A DNA stretch of 64,000 bases from a virus, in IMG/VR virus record IMGVR_UViG_3300032282_005937, positions 1-64,000 of that record. The stretch is one strand, 5' to 3'. The notes beneath the pieces were generated by a model. That model had not been told where the DNA came from. It saw only the letters and a list, made by a program, of their open reading frames with translations, and searched no databases. Shown in pieces: positions 7,877 to 15,633 of the stretch (its first letter is position 1; the number at the start of each line of letters is the position of its first letter). Both the position numbers and the translations under genes were made by a program.

Positions 7877-8269
7877 CTATTTTTTTGGAGATTTTGTTTT
7901 TATACCAACTTTATTATATTCACTACGCATTTTTGGATTATCATCTATAGCAAAAAGAACTTTTTCTTTAATGCTTTCAGCGTGTTTTTTCTTAGATTCA
8001 TTTTGATCTTTTGGACCACCACCAATGTTATTCATCATCAATCGATTGTATTTGACTCCAGCCTTTTTAAGAGATTCTACTGTGTCTTTCCTATCCTTTT
8101 CTGGTCTACCTGTTATTATATAGATTTTATTTTGTTTTGATAACTCATTAACATAATCGACCATTTTTTTAATTGGGTATATGCCATTACGCAAAATAGT
8201 GTTGTCAATATCGACAATAACTACATTTGCATTAGATAAGTACAGTTGTATATCTTCTGTTATACTCAT
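7877..8269 (-). CDS. HAD-superfamily phosphatase
   Basis: 130 residues, a compact capless HAD. Motif I is VIVDIDNTIL (Asp20, Asp22), motif II is the Thr in IITGRPE (Thr53) and motif IV is AIDDNP (Asp109-Asp110); Lys residues between them can serve as motif III. The closest functional types are the 3' phosphatase half of T4 polynucleotide kinase and acid phosphatases, so nucleic acid end repair or sugar-phosphate dephosphorylation are both possible. It ends one base from the start of the minus-strand Dps-like gene. Confidence 0.8.
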   Translation of the reverse strand: MSITEDIQLYLSNANVVIVDIDNTILRNGIYPIKKMVDYVNELSKQNKIYIITGRPEKDRKDTVESLKKAGVKYNRLMMNNIGGGPKDQNESKKKHAESIKEKVLFAIDDNPKMRSEYNKVGIKTKSPKK

Positions 8270-8270
8270 A

Positions 8271-8708
8271 TTAACTTAGTGTAAGCAAATATTTTAGTTG
8301 AGAAAAAGAACTGAGCATTTCATCTCTTGTATTTAATAAATTTGTTTGTGTGATTGGATTTACATTTTTAGGTATTTCTACAATAAGAAAGTTTTCTGCT
8401 TTAGAAATAAATGAAACAATTTCTTCTGGAGTATTATTAGATACAGAATACGAAGAAAATTGACCATGTGGCATTAAACCGTGTTCGCCTTGCCATTGTT
8501 CAATAAATTCATCAATGCTGTCAGATAAAGAATCGTAAGCTTCACCAAATGATTTGTGTTGAGCAAAGGATTTGGTATTCCAATGAAAAACTTTGAGTTG
8601 TGAAAGCAAAAATAAGAAATCTGACTGACTAATAGTAGCATCTGTTGCTACTTCAGCAGCTTTTGAAAAATAATTATAGATTTGTTTTGTAAAATCTGTG
8701 TTTTTCAT
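8271..8708 (-). CDS. DUF5856-like protein, ferritin/Dps-like helical fold
   Basis: 145 residues. The LLSQLKVFHWNTKSFAQHK segment, then YDSLSDSIDEFIEQWQGEHG, matches a phage family (DUF5856) that resembles Dps proteins: a His-Trp in the first long helix and an Asp-x-x-x-Asp-Glu in the second at ferroxidase-like places. Dps proteins bind iron and protect DNA; whether this family does so is not known. A TAAGGAG ribosome binding site lies in a small hairpin with the GGTGTA motif just upstream. It is likely co-transcribed with the HAD gene. Confidence 0.7.
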   Translation of the reverse strand: MKNTDFTKQIYNYFSKAAEVATDATISQSDFLFLLSQLKVFHWNTKSFAQHKSFGEAYDSLSDSIDEFIEQWQGEHGLMPHGQFSSYSVSNNTPEEIVSFISKAENFLIVEIPKNVNPITQTNLLNTRDEMLSSFSQLKYLLTLS

Positions 8709-8713
8709 AATAT

Positions 8714-8735
8714 CTCCTTACTATAAGGTACACCA
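8714..8735 (-). promoter_or_regulatory. GGTGTA leader motif with hairpin around the ribosome binding site
   Basis: On the minus strand this reads TGGTGTA, then CCTTA-TAG-TAAGG, a perfect 5-bp stem whose 3' arm is the TAAGG of the Shine-Dalgarno box for the gene starting at 8708. GGTGTA belongs to a motif seen at six other gene starts in the window. Confidence 0.5.
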
Positions 8736-8751
8736 AAATAAATTTTTAAAA

Positions 8752-9573
8752 TTACCAATCAATATTTTCATAAAAATAATTTGCCGATACACTGTTTATA
8801 CTATAATAAAGACATCTTTTATGAATCCATTCTTTTAACTTAGCTTTATCTTTTTCTAAAATTGCATTTTTTCTTAATTGATCATATTTTTTTTCTTCAA
8901 AAGAATAATTTCTTGCATCTTGATAGTGAAAAGAAAAAACTTTAAAATTTTTAATTTTTATATAAGTGCTTAAAAATCTTTCGTGTATAAACGGAAAAAA
9001 ATTCAAAGAGTTATCTTTGTAATATCCCATTGAAGAATTGTGAATTTCTTTAGTTGCTTCATCTAATTTATCTAATGCATCAAAATATTTTAAAAAAAAA
9101 TCATTGTATCCATCCCAAAATGTTTTATTTGCAACAAAATAACAACAGTAAAACATATCGTCAGTATTCATTGGTTCATATAAATGTTTTAAATCTATTT
9201 TTAATAATGGAAAAATTTTTTCCATAACCTTGATTGTTTTTTGATTAATAGAATAGAAGTTTTCCCATATATTGTACCAACAAGCTGAGGCAGTATAAAA
9301 TGGGTTAAAAAAATATATGTCATAACCTTCATTTTTTTTTATTTTATTTATAATTTCTATGCCATGAATGTTCATTTTTGATTTATAATTAATGCTAAAC
9401 GAACCCCAAAAATCCAATTTTTCTGCAACAGATTTTTCATAGCATATTTTATTTAAATAATATTCTCTTAATTCTGGTTTTAAATTTTTTGTATTGTCTA
9501 TTTTTTCAAATGATTTATCTACAAGATTTTCTTGATCTTTGTTATAAAAACATTGATATATTTTAATGTTCAA
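8752..9573 (-). CDS. probable glycosyltransferase-like protein
   Basis: 273 residues. The order of features (a short N-terminal strand MNIKIYQCFY, a YDIYFFNPFYTASACWYNIWE core, then YFVANKTFWDGY and a C-terminal HERFLSTYI segment) resembles polysaccharide-type transferases that use an N-P-x-Y core and a late His-Glu-Arg. There is no clear DXD motif. It lies upstream of the Dps-like gene on the same strand and diverges from the glycan island starting at 9657. The glycosyltransferase reading is inference from layout and context. Confidence 0.5.
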   Translation of the reverse strand: MNIKIYQCFYNKDQENLVDKSFEKIDNTKNLKPELREYYLNKICYEKSVAEKLDFWGSFSINYKSKMNIHGIEIINKIKKNEGYDIYFFNPFYTASACWYNIWENFYSINQKTIKVMEKIFPLLKIDLKHLYEPMNTDDMFYCCYFVANKTFWDGYNDFFLKYFDALDKLDEATKEIHNSSMGYYKDNSLNFFPFIHERFLSTYIKIKNFKVFSFHYQDARNYSFEEKKYDQLRKNAILEKDKAKLKEWIHKRCLYYSINSVSANYFYENIDW

Positions 9574-9629
9574 ATGAATGCCTTTATATTCAAATGCATA
9601 AAAAATAAATTCATTAGCAGACTACTTTA

Positions 9630-9650
9630 TAGGTGTATTTATATCAAGGG
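9630..9650 (+). promoter_or_regulatory. GGTGTATTTATA leader motif
   Basis: AGGTGTATTTATAT at 9631-9644 leads directly into an AAGGG ribosome binding site (9646-9650) for the gene at 9657. CTTTATA (9625-9631) can pair with TATA..AAG (9640-9648), so the motif can lie in a weak hairpin loop. Confidence 0.45.
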
Positions 9651-9656
9651 TGAAAA

Positions 9657-10238
9657 ATGAAATTAAATATAGTTACAGTTTTATTTAGAAAAAATTTACT
9701 AGAAAAACAAATGGAATCTATTCCTAAAAAAAAAGATATAAATTGGATTATTTGTAAAACTAAAAATTGGGGAGAAATACCAAAATCAATAACTGAAAAT
9801 AAAAATATATATTTAACAATAATTTCTGAAGTTGATTGTGAAGAAAATAGGGAAAATTTTGTAACAAAAATAAATCAAGGTTTATCTTTAGTAGAAGATG
9901 GTTTTTTTTGTATACTAGATGATGATAACATTATACATCCTGACATGTATGAAATTTACAATAATGAAAAACACAATTATGAAATGATTGTTGGAAAACA
10001 AATAAGAAAAAACGGAAAAATTTATTTAGACCCAAATTATCCAAGGCAAGATTTTGTAGATATGGGAAATGTTATTTGCACTACAAGAATTTTAAATAGT
10101 GTAAAATATTTTAATAAAATTGATAAGAACCATACATCATATGATGGACAATTTTGGTCGTTATGTTTTTCAAATCTAGACAAGGAAAGAGTTGCTTTAA
10201 TAAAAAAACCAATGTTTTATTATAATGGATTAAGATAA
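9657..10238 (+). CDS. short GT2-type glycosyltransferase
   Basis: 193 residues. It starts with a GT-A strand (LNIVTVLFRK), has an acidic FCILDDDNIIHPDMY core that holds the DXD, and ends with a YDGQFWSL segment where the catalytic Asp is expected. It is shorter than typical GT2 enzymes (about 250-300) and lacks any membrane segment, so it is probably soluble. It opens the 9.6-14.7 kb glycan island and overlaps the aminotransferase gene by one base. Confidence 0.75.
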   Translation: MKLNIVTVLFRKNLLEKQMESIPKKKDINWIICKTKNWGEIPKSITENKNIYLTIISEVDCEENRENFVTKINQGLSLVEDGFFCILDDDNIIHPDMYEIYNNEKHNYEMIVGKQIRKNGKIYLDPNYPRQDFVDMGNVICTTRILNSVKYFNKIDKNHTSYDGQFWSLCFSNLDKERVALIKKPMFYYNGLR

Positions 10239-10849
10239 TGGCTATAGGTGTTCATAAAATAACAGAAGATTTTGAAAAATTGATATGTGATTATACAAAA
10301 TCGCCCTATTGTGTAGCCACTGATAATTGCAGTAATGCTTTATTTTTGGCACTTTTATACGAAGGAATTAAAGATAAAAAAATAGGCATACCATGTAGAA
10401 CATACCCATCTGTTCCGTGTGAAATAATTCATGCTGGTGGAAAAGTAGAATTTTATGAAGTTGAAGGAAAAATAAAAGGTGAATATCAACTATTGGGCAC
10501 AAAGGTATTTGATAGTGCTTTGAGATTCACATCTAATATGTACAGAAAAGGATTTACTCAGTGCCTTTCTTTTAGTGGTCCTCATAAGCATTTAAAGCTT
10601 GGCAAAGGTGGGATGATATTAACTGACAGCTTAGAAGCTTCCCAGTGGTATAAAAAAGCAAGATTTAGTGGAAGAGGCGAATGCAGTTATCACGATGACA
10701 TATTCACAATGACAGGCTGGAATTTTTATATGCTTCCAGAAATTGCTGCTAAAGGAATTGGTCTTATGGCTGGAATTAAAGAACATAATGAGGATTTAGA
10801 ACTATTATATCCTGATTTAAGTAAATTTGAAATATATAAAGGGGAATAA
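10238..10849 (+). CDS. half-length DegT/DnrJ/EryC1-type PLP aminotransferase
   Basis: 203 residues. It shows the fold type I PLP core of sugar aminotransferases: ATDNCSNALFLALL (cofactor phosphate region), IPCRTYPS, then an Asp in KVFDSALRF. The Schiff-base lysine segment SFSGPHKHLKLGKGG places the lysine at 117. Family members usually have about 370 residues; this one stops soon after the lysine domain, so the C-terminal small domain is largely missing. It could be a minimal enzyme, need a partner, or have lost activity. Family members make amino sugars such as those in O-antigen chains. Confidence 0.75.
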   Translation: MAIGVHKITEDFEKLICDYTKSPYCVATDNCSNALFLALLYEGIKDKKIGIPCRTYPSVPCEIIHAGGKVEFYEVEGKIKGEYQLLGTKVFDSALRFTSNMYRKGFTQCLSFSGPHKHLKLGKGGMILTDSLEASQWYKKARFSGRGECSYHDDIFTMTGWNFYMLPEIAAKGIGLMAGIKEHNEDLELLYPDLSKFEIYKGE

Positions 10850-10850
10850 A

Positions 10851-11411
10851 ATGGAGTATGGAGAAACAATTGTTGTAAAAGAAAAGGTAGATAAATTAAA
10901 AGAATTATTAAAATCTGTAAAAGACCTAGATGGTGATGTAGTAGAAATAGGCGTTTATTTTGGTGGAACAGCATTAGAAATAGCAAAAATAGAAAACAAA
11001 AATACCATTCATATTTTTGATACATTTAATGGGATGCCTAATTTTTCAGAAGAAAAAGATAAAAAATGGGCAATAGGAAGTTTTAAAGGTGCAGATTTTG
11101 AAAAAATAAAAAATTTGTTTTTAAGTTACGACAATGTAAAAATATATGATGGCATATTTCCAAATGAAACATTTGAAAATATAAAAAATATTAAATTAAA
11201 ATTTGTTCATATAGATGTTGATAATTATCAGTCTTATAAAGATTCTTTGTCTGCAATTTATGAAAATGTTGTTGAAAATGGAATCATTGTTTTTGACGAT
11301 TATAATGAATCATGCTGTCCTGGTGCAAATTTAGCAATAAATGAATTTTTTGAAAATAAAGAAAGAATAATTTTTGATAATACATACTATATAATTAAAG
11401 GAAGTTTATAA
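10851..11411 (+). CDS. TylF/MycF-type O-methyltransferase
   Basis: 186 residues, starting at 10851 behind an AAGGGG box. The motifs follow the macrocin O-methyltransferase family: VVEIGVYFGGTALEIA (SAM binding), FVHIDVDNYQSYKDSL (metal-binding Asp pair) and GIIVFDDYNESCCPGA. TylF relatives methylate hydroxyls of deoxysugars with a divalent metal. In this island it likely methylates a sugar being built by the neighbouring transferases. Somewhat shorter than the usual 230-260 residues. Confidence 0.85.
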   Translation: MEYGETIVVKEKVDKLKELLKSVKDLDGDVVEIGVYFGGTALEIAKIENKNTIHIFDTFNGMPNFSEEKDKKWAIGSFKGADFEKIKNLFLSYDNVKIYDGIFPNETFENIKNIKLKFVHIDVDNYQSYKDSLSAIYENVVENGIIVFDDYNESCCPGANLAINEFFENKERIIFDNTYYIIKGSL

Positions 11412-11412
11412 T

Positions 11413-12024
11413 ATGCAAACTGAAAATTCTTTAGAAATAGTTAGAAAAATAACCAAAACAGTTCCAAGCTTTCATCATCACTATCATATTCTTTATGATC
11501 TTGCCAATACTATAGAAAAAGAAAAAATAACATATCTTGAAATAGGTGCATATGGTGGTGCATCTGCAATACTTATGCTCCATAATGAAAAAGTAAAAAA
11601 AGTTTTTTCAATTGATATAGGTCATCCTATAAAAGAAAAAACTGTATTAAAAAATGTTTCTGATTTTTTTAAAGACGATAGATATAATTATATTGTTGGA
11701 GATTCTGCAAACAATAAAGTAAAAGAATCCCTTTTAAGTAAAACAAAAGAAGTAGACATTCTTTTTATAGATGGTAGTCACGAATACAACTATGTTTTAA
11801 AAGATTTTGAAAATTATTCACCTATTGTTAGTAAGGGTGGATTTATAGTATTTGATGATTATAATTGCAATATTTGCACACAAGTTAAACCAGCAGTTAA
11901 TGAAATAGTTAAAAAAATAAATGAAAAAGATTTTATAATAATTGGAACATTAAAAAATGTTTGTAATGCTCACCCAAAAGAATTTGAAGATGGGAATTGT
12001 TTTATAATTCAAAAGGTTGTGTGA
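11413..12024 (+). CDS. class I SAM methyltransferase (Methyltransf_24 type)
   Basis: 203 residues. It contains YLEIGAYGGASAILM as the SAM glycine loop, VFSIDIG as the second acidic strand and DILFIDGSHEYNYVLKDFE followed by FIVFDDYN. These are typical of the Methyltransf_24/CmcI-like group, which modifies sugars and secondary metabolites. It differs clearly in sequence from the preceding methyltransferase, so the two probably act at different positions. The next gene starts right at its end. Confidence 0.85.
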   Translation: MQTENSLEIVRKITKTVPSFHHHYHILYDLANTIEKEKITYLEIGAYGGASAILMLHNEKVKKVFSIDIGHPIKEKTVLKNVSDFFKDDRYNYIVGDSANNKVKESLLSKTKEVDILFIDGSHEYNYVLKDFENYSPIVSKGGFIVFDDYNCNICTQVKPAVNEIVKKINEKDFIIIGTLKNVCNAHPKEFEDGNCFIIQKVV

Positions 12025-12025
12025 A

Positions 12026-12736
12026 ATGATAACAGTATATGGCCTTTGTTATAGAATATTAGACTACGCAAAAAAAACCGTTGATCGATTAAGGGAAACA
12101 GCTTCAGAAGATTTTAATTTTGTTTGCATAGAATCAAAATCTTGTAATTCTGAAAAATTTTTACCTTGGGCACTAGAAGAATTAAAAAATAAAAAAATAC
12201 AAAGATTTCTTGCGTGTACAACAAATTGTAGATTATATGGATTTAGATATGCTCTTGAAAATTTTCCACCAGATGATTCTGAAGATTTTTTTGTTTTAAC
12301 AGAACTAGATGTGTTAGTTCCAAAAAATGTTGACTGGATAAAAGAAATAAGAAAAAAAATGGAAAAAAATGTAATTTCTGGATTTACTTTGAGTAGTGAA
12401 AACTATGTTAAACCAAATACTGGATGGAATGAAAAAGAAAACATTGAAAACAAAAATTTTGGAGTTTGGTTAATGGCTATTAAAAAAAATATATTATTAG
12501 AAGGACTTAAAACATTAAAGGGCGAATTAACAGATGTTAAAATTTTATCTTTTATGTCAAAAAATGGAAAAAAAGATATTATAGATCAAAAACTTTATCA
12601 CTTAGGTTGGAATTCGTGGAAAGATGATCCTGATTATTGGGATTACAAATTAAAAACTATGGATAGATGGCAAACCAAAAAATGTAAAAGTGAAGAATCT
12701 ATAATTACAGAATTTAAAAATTACGAAAACATATAA
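12026..12736 (+). CDS. glycosyltransferase-like protein, first of a tandem pair
   Basis: 236 residues, ATG at 12026 overlapping the previous gene's end. The first strand (MITVYGLCYRILDYA) and the acidic FFVLTELDVLVPKNVDW segment at the DXD place fit a GT-A fold. YHLGWNSWKDDPDYW is at the C-terminus. It is closely related to the next gene across its whole length, including a stretch of near-identical DNA (about 12318-12390). The pair arose by duplication. Donor and acceptor unknown. Confidence 0.65.
   Translation: MITVYGLCYRILDYAKKTVDRLRETASEDFNFVCIESKSCNSEKFLPWALEELKNKKIQRFLACTTNCRLYGFRYALENFPPDDSEDFFVLTELDVLVPKNVDWIKEIRKKMEKNVISGFTLSSENYVKPNTGWNEKENIENKNFGVWLMAIKKNILLEGLKTLKGELTDVKILSFMSKNGKKDIIDQKLYHLGWNSWKDDPDYWDYKLKTMDRWQTKKCKSEESIITEFKNYENI
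12318..12390. repeat. segment nearly identical to about 13045-13117
   Basis: DNA of the tandem paralogues at 12026 and 12756 is almost the same here (it encodes PKNVDWIKEIRKKMEKNVIS in both). The rest of the genes is more diverged, so this part was copied recently or is kept alike by gene conversion. Confidence 0.7.
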
Positions 12737-12755
12737 ATTTAAAAGGTAACATGAA

Positions 12756-13463
12756 ATGATAACTGTGTATGGTATTTGCTATAGAATATTAGATTATGCA
12801 GAAAAAACAGTAGATAGACTAAGAAAAACAGCTTCAGAAGATTTTAATCTTATTTGTGTAGAGTCAAAATCTTGTAATTCTGAAAAATTTCTTCCTTGGG
12901 CATTAAAAGAATTAGAAAACAAAAAAATACAAATGTTTATAGCATCAAGCACAAATTGTCGTGGCTATGGATTAAAATGGGCTGTTGAAAATTTTCCACC
13001 TGATGACTCTGAAGATTTTTTTGTTTTAACAGATTTAGATCTTTTGGTTCCAAAAAATGTTGATTGGATAAAAGAAATAAGAAAAAAAATGGAAAAAAAT
13101 GTAATTTCTGGATTTACTTTAAGTAATGAAAATTATGTTCATCCAAATTCTGGATGGAATGAAAACCAAAATATATCAAAAAAATTATTTGGGGTATGGC
13201 TTATGTCAGTAAAAACACAGATTTTTTTAAACATATATCAAAATAAAAATATTAATTTAATAGATTCAGACATTATTTCAAGCATGACTAACTATGGGGA
13301 TAAAGATATAATTGATTCTAAATTGTATCATCTTGGATGGAACTCATGGAAAGACGATGAATCTTATTGGAATGATAAAATAACTAAAAATAATTGGGAT
13401 TCAAGAAAAGATGTTGACGAAACTGATGAAGTTCCAATATTTAAGGTATATAAAAACAAATGA
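12756..13463 (+). CDS. glycosyltransferase-like protein, second of a tandem pair
   Basis: 235 residues, paralogous to the gene at 12026. Both keep ESKSCNSEKFLPWAL, the NFPPDDSEDFFVLT core, an acidic Asp-x-Asp (TDLDLLVPKNVDW) and the C-terminal YHLGWNSWKDD. They differ mainly between residues 150 and 180 and at the C-terminus, which may set acceptor choice. It overlaps the ATP-grasp gene by 4 bases. Confidence 0.65.
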   Translation: MITVYGICYRILDYAEKTVDRLRKTASEDFNLICVESKSCNSEKFLPWALKELENKKIQMFIASSTNCRGYGLKWAVENFPPDDSEDFFVLTDLDLLVPKNVDWIKEIRKKMEKNVISGFTLSNENYVHPNSGWNENQNISKKLFGVWLMSVKTQIFLNIYQNKNINLIDSDIISSMTNYGDKDIIDSKLYHLGWNSWKDDESYWNDKITKNNWDSRKDVDETDEVPIFKVYKNK

Positions 13464-14722
13464 ATATAAACATATTAATATTCCCATGCGGTTCAGAAAT
13501 AGCATTAGAAGTTTTTGAATCTTTAAAACATAAAAAAAATATTGTTTTATTTGGTGGAAATAGCACAAAAGATCATGGAGTATTTACTTTTAAAAATTAC
13601 TTTGGAGATTTTCCTTTTGTAAAAGATAAAAATTTTATAGAATTTGTTTCTTGTTTTGTTAAAAAAAATAAAATTGATTTTATATATCCGTGTACAGATT
13701 ATACATTAGATTTTTTAAAAAAAAATGAAGAAAAAATAGGTTGTAAAGTTTTAACATCTTGCAAAGAAACAACATCTTTGTGTTTGTCTAAAGAAAAAAC
13801 ATACGAGTTTTTTAAAAAAATAATTAAAACACCAAGAGTATTTAAATCTTTTCAAAAAGTAAAAAAGTTTCCAGTATATATAAAACCAAAAATAGGATAT
13901 GGATCTAGAGATAATTTTAAAATTAACTCAAAGACACAATTAAAATCATTGTTTACTAAAGACCATTTAATTTTAGAGTATCTTTCTGGAGATGAATATA
14001 CGGTTGATTGTTTTACAAACAATGTTGGAGAATTAATTTTTATAAACCCTAGAGAAAGATCAAGAATTTCAAATGGTATAAGTACAAACTCTATTCTATT
14101 TAAAGATAAAAAAATTGAAGAAATTGCAAACAAAATTAACTCAAACATAAAACTTAATGGAAGTTGGTTTTTTCAATTGAAAAAAAATAACAAAGAACAA
14201 TATGTTTTACTAGAAATAGCATCAAGAATAGCTGGATCTTCAGCAATATCTAGGTACTTAGGTGTAAATCTTGCAGAATTAACAATTTTAAATGAAACAT
14301 CAAATGGTTTATTGATAAACACAAATAACTTTAATATAGAGACTGACAGATCATTAAAAACAAAAGCAAAAGTGAACATAGATTACGATTATGTATACAT
14401 AGATCTTGATGATACAATAATAGTAAATAAAAAAATAAATACGGACTTAATAAAAATTATATATCAATTTATAAACAACAACAAAAAAATTGTGCTTATA
14501 ACAAAACATAAAAACGATTTAACCAAAACATTAAAAAAATATAAAATACAAAACTTGTTTAATGAAATAATACACTTAAACTCAAATGATGAAAAATACA
14601 AATACATCATGCAAAAAAGTAGTATTTTCATAGATGATTCATTTTCAGAAAGATTTAAAATTAAAAATTATTTAGGAATCCCCACATTTTGTGTTAATTC
14701 TGTAAATTGTTTAATAGATTAA
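13460..14722 (+). CDS. ATP-grasp ligase fused to HAD phosphatase
   Basis: 420 residues. Residues 1-110 form a Rossmann-like pre-ATP-grasp domain (ILIFPCGSEIALEVF; FIYPCTDYTLDFL). Residues about 110-300 form an ATP-grasp domain: PVYIKPKIGYGSRDNF (nucleotide-binding Lys and flexible loop), LILEYLSGDEYTVD, and LLEIASRIAGSSAIS, which fits the Mg-binding E-x-N/S-x-R region. Residues about 305-420 form a HAD domain with YIDLDDTI, VLITKH and FIDDSFSER. The fusion suggests ligation (amino acid or amine onto a carboxylated sugar) and dephosphorylation in one chain. It closes the first glycan island. Confidence 0.8.
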   Translation: MNINILIFPCGSEIALEVFESLKHKKNIVLFGGNSTKDHGVFTFKNYFGDFPFVKDKNFIEFVSCFVKKNKIDFIYPCTDYTLDFLKKNEEKIGCKVLTSCKETTSLCLSKEKTYEFFKKIIKTPRVFKSFQKVKKFPVYIKPKIGYGSRDNFKINSKTQLKSLFTKDHLILEYLSGDEYTVDCFTNNVGELIFINPRERSRISNGISTNSILFKDKKIEEIANKINSNIKLNGSWFFQLKKNNKEQYVLLEIASRIAGSSAISRYLGVNLAELTILNETSNGLLINTNNFNIETDRSLKTKAKVNIDYDYVYIDLDDTIIVNKKINTDLIKIIYQFINNNKKIVLITKHKNDLTKTLKKYKIQNLFNEIIHLNSNDEKYKYIMQKSSIFIDDSFSERFKIKNYLGIPTFCVNSVNCLID

Positions 14723-14747
14723 ATAAAATTTATTACATTGAGATTTT

Positions 14748-15023
14748 ATGAAATATCTTTATGAAATATGGGTACGCATAGAAGAAAAAAATAAAAAAAA
14801 TAAAGCTTCTATAGATAAGAATGGAAGTTGTTGCATTGCATTATGTGCTTCATCAAACAAGGAAGCTCTCCTTCTTTTGCAAGAAGTACTTTTAAGTTGT
14901 GATAATAGGCCGATAGGAAATAAAAAGAAAATAAAGCACTTTAGGTTGAAAGACAGTTGCTCTAAGTATATATTTCTTCTGTGTAAGGAAAATGTCGAAA
15001 GTTATAAAAGAGCATGTGATTAA
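14748..15023 (+). CDS. hypothetical protein
   Basis: 91 residues with Cys pairs (GSCCIALCASS; CSKYIFLLC) and a basic, Lys-rich N-terminal third. No family recognised. It is followed by the gene-free structured stretch at 15029-15320. Confidence 0.55.
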   Translation: MKYLYEIWVRIEEKNKKNKASIDKNGSCCIALCASSNKEALLLLQEVLLSCDNRPIGNKKKIKHFRLKDSCSKYIFLLCKENVESYKRACD

Positions 15024-15028
15024 AAGCA

Positions 15029-15320
15029 ACTGCGTTAACAATTCAAGCATACGGTTCTTCCGCAGTTTTTATACCGAAATGAATCACATCACCAGGGGAT
15101 AACCCCAAGGATTGCCAGAGAGTAGCCAAACTCTCAACAGGGTGGCACGAAATAGTTTAGAAAGATTATTATACTAGAATTTGAGTGACCACTTCTCATA
15201 CTAGACCTGATACTTTACAAGTACCTTCTTTCTAATGTCCTATTTGGTCAAAATTTTATAACAAACTGCTAGTTCTAGGAACTTGCTGGTAGTAGTACTA
15301 TCAGGGAGAAGAAGTGGCCT
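15029..15320 (+). ncRNA. candidate structured non-coding RNA in a 300-base gene-free stretch
   Basis: No coding frame of useful length occurs between 15024 and 15325, and base composition is visibly richer in G+C than around it. Paired elements: AACTGCG (15029-15035) with CGCAGTT (15061-15067) followed by T's; GGGG/CCCC at 15095-15106 with a 4-base loop; GAGAGT/ACTCTC at 15118-15135, enclosed by GCCA/TGGC (15114-15117 with 15143-15146); CCTGATA (15206-15212) with TATCAGG (15299-15305), nested inside GACCACTTCT (15187-15196) with AGAAGTGGCC (15310-15319, one mismatch); and AGTTC/GAACT (15271-15283). The nested long-range helices argue for a real fold. Strand is chosen from the T-run after the first stem and is uncertain. 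It matches no RNA class I know. Confidence 0.5.
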
Positions 15321-15325
15321 ATTGA

Positions 15326-15610
15326 TTATAACAAGTCTGCTGCTATATCAGAAAAAAACCAAACAACACTTTTTTCAATAAAACCTTTAGAATTAAAATC
15401 GTTTGCGTTTTTTCCAAGTATTGATAGCAATGAAATAAATTCTGATTCTGATATAATTCGATTTAAATAAGATTTTCTTGTTATTTTTAACAGTAAATCA
15501 AAAGTTTCATTTGAACAAATGTTGTTTTTTGAGATAGAATTAAGTATTGCTGTTGAGTTTGAAAGTTTTTTTGTTAACTTTTTACAAGCATAAGTTATTC
15601 TATTTTTCAA
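15326..15610 (-). CDS. hypothetical protein
   Basis: 94 residues from a TTG start with an AAGGA box about 8 bases upstream on the minus strand. Sequence is helical and reads like a real protein (SNETFDLLLKITRKSYLN; SEFISLLSILGKNANDF). No family recognised. It diverges from the GNAT gene at 15634 and its 3' end borders the structured stretch. Confidence 0.5.
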   Translation of the reverse strand: MKNRITYACKKLTKKLSNSTAILNSISKNNICSNETFDLLLKITRKSYLNRIISESEFISLLSILGKNANDFNSKGFIEKSVVWFFSDIAADLL

Positions 15611-15633
15611 AGTTATTTTCCTTGAGGTTTATA

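Noticed and set aside
15029-15320. tmRNA, RNase P RNA, 6S RNA or group I intron
   Set aside because: No T-arm or tRNA-like ends, no P4-type conserved blocks, and no P7-type core or flanking split gene could be found.
15547-15633. Upstream extension of the GNAT gene
   Set aside because: The extension reads through the divergent gene's start and has no ribosome binding site, whereas 15634 has one.
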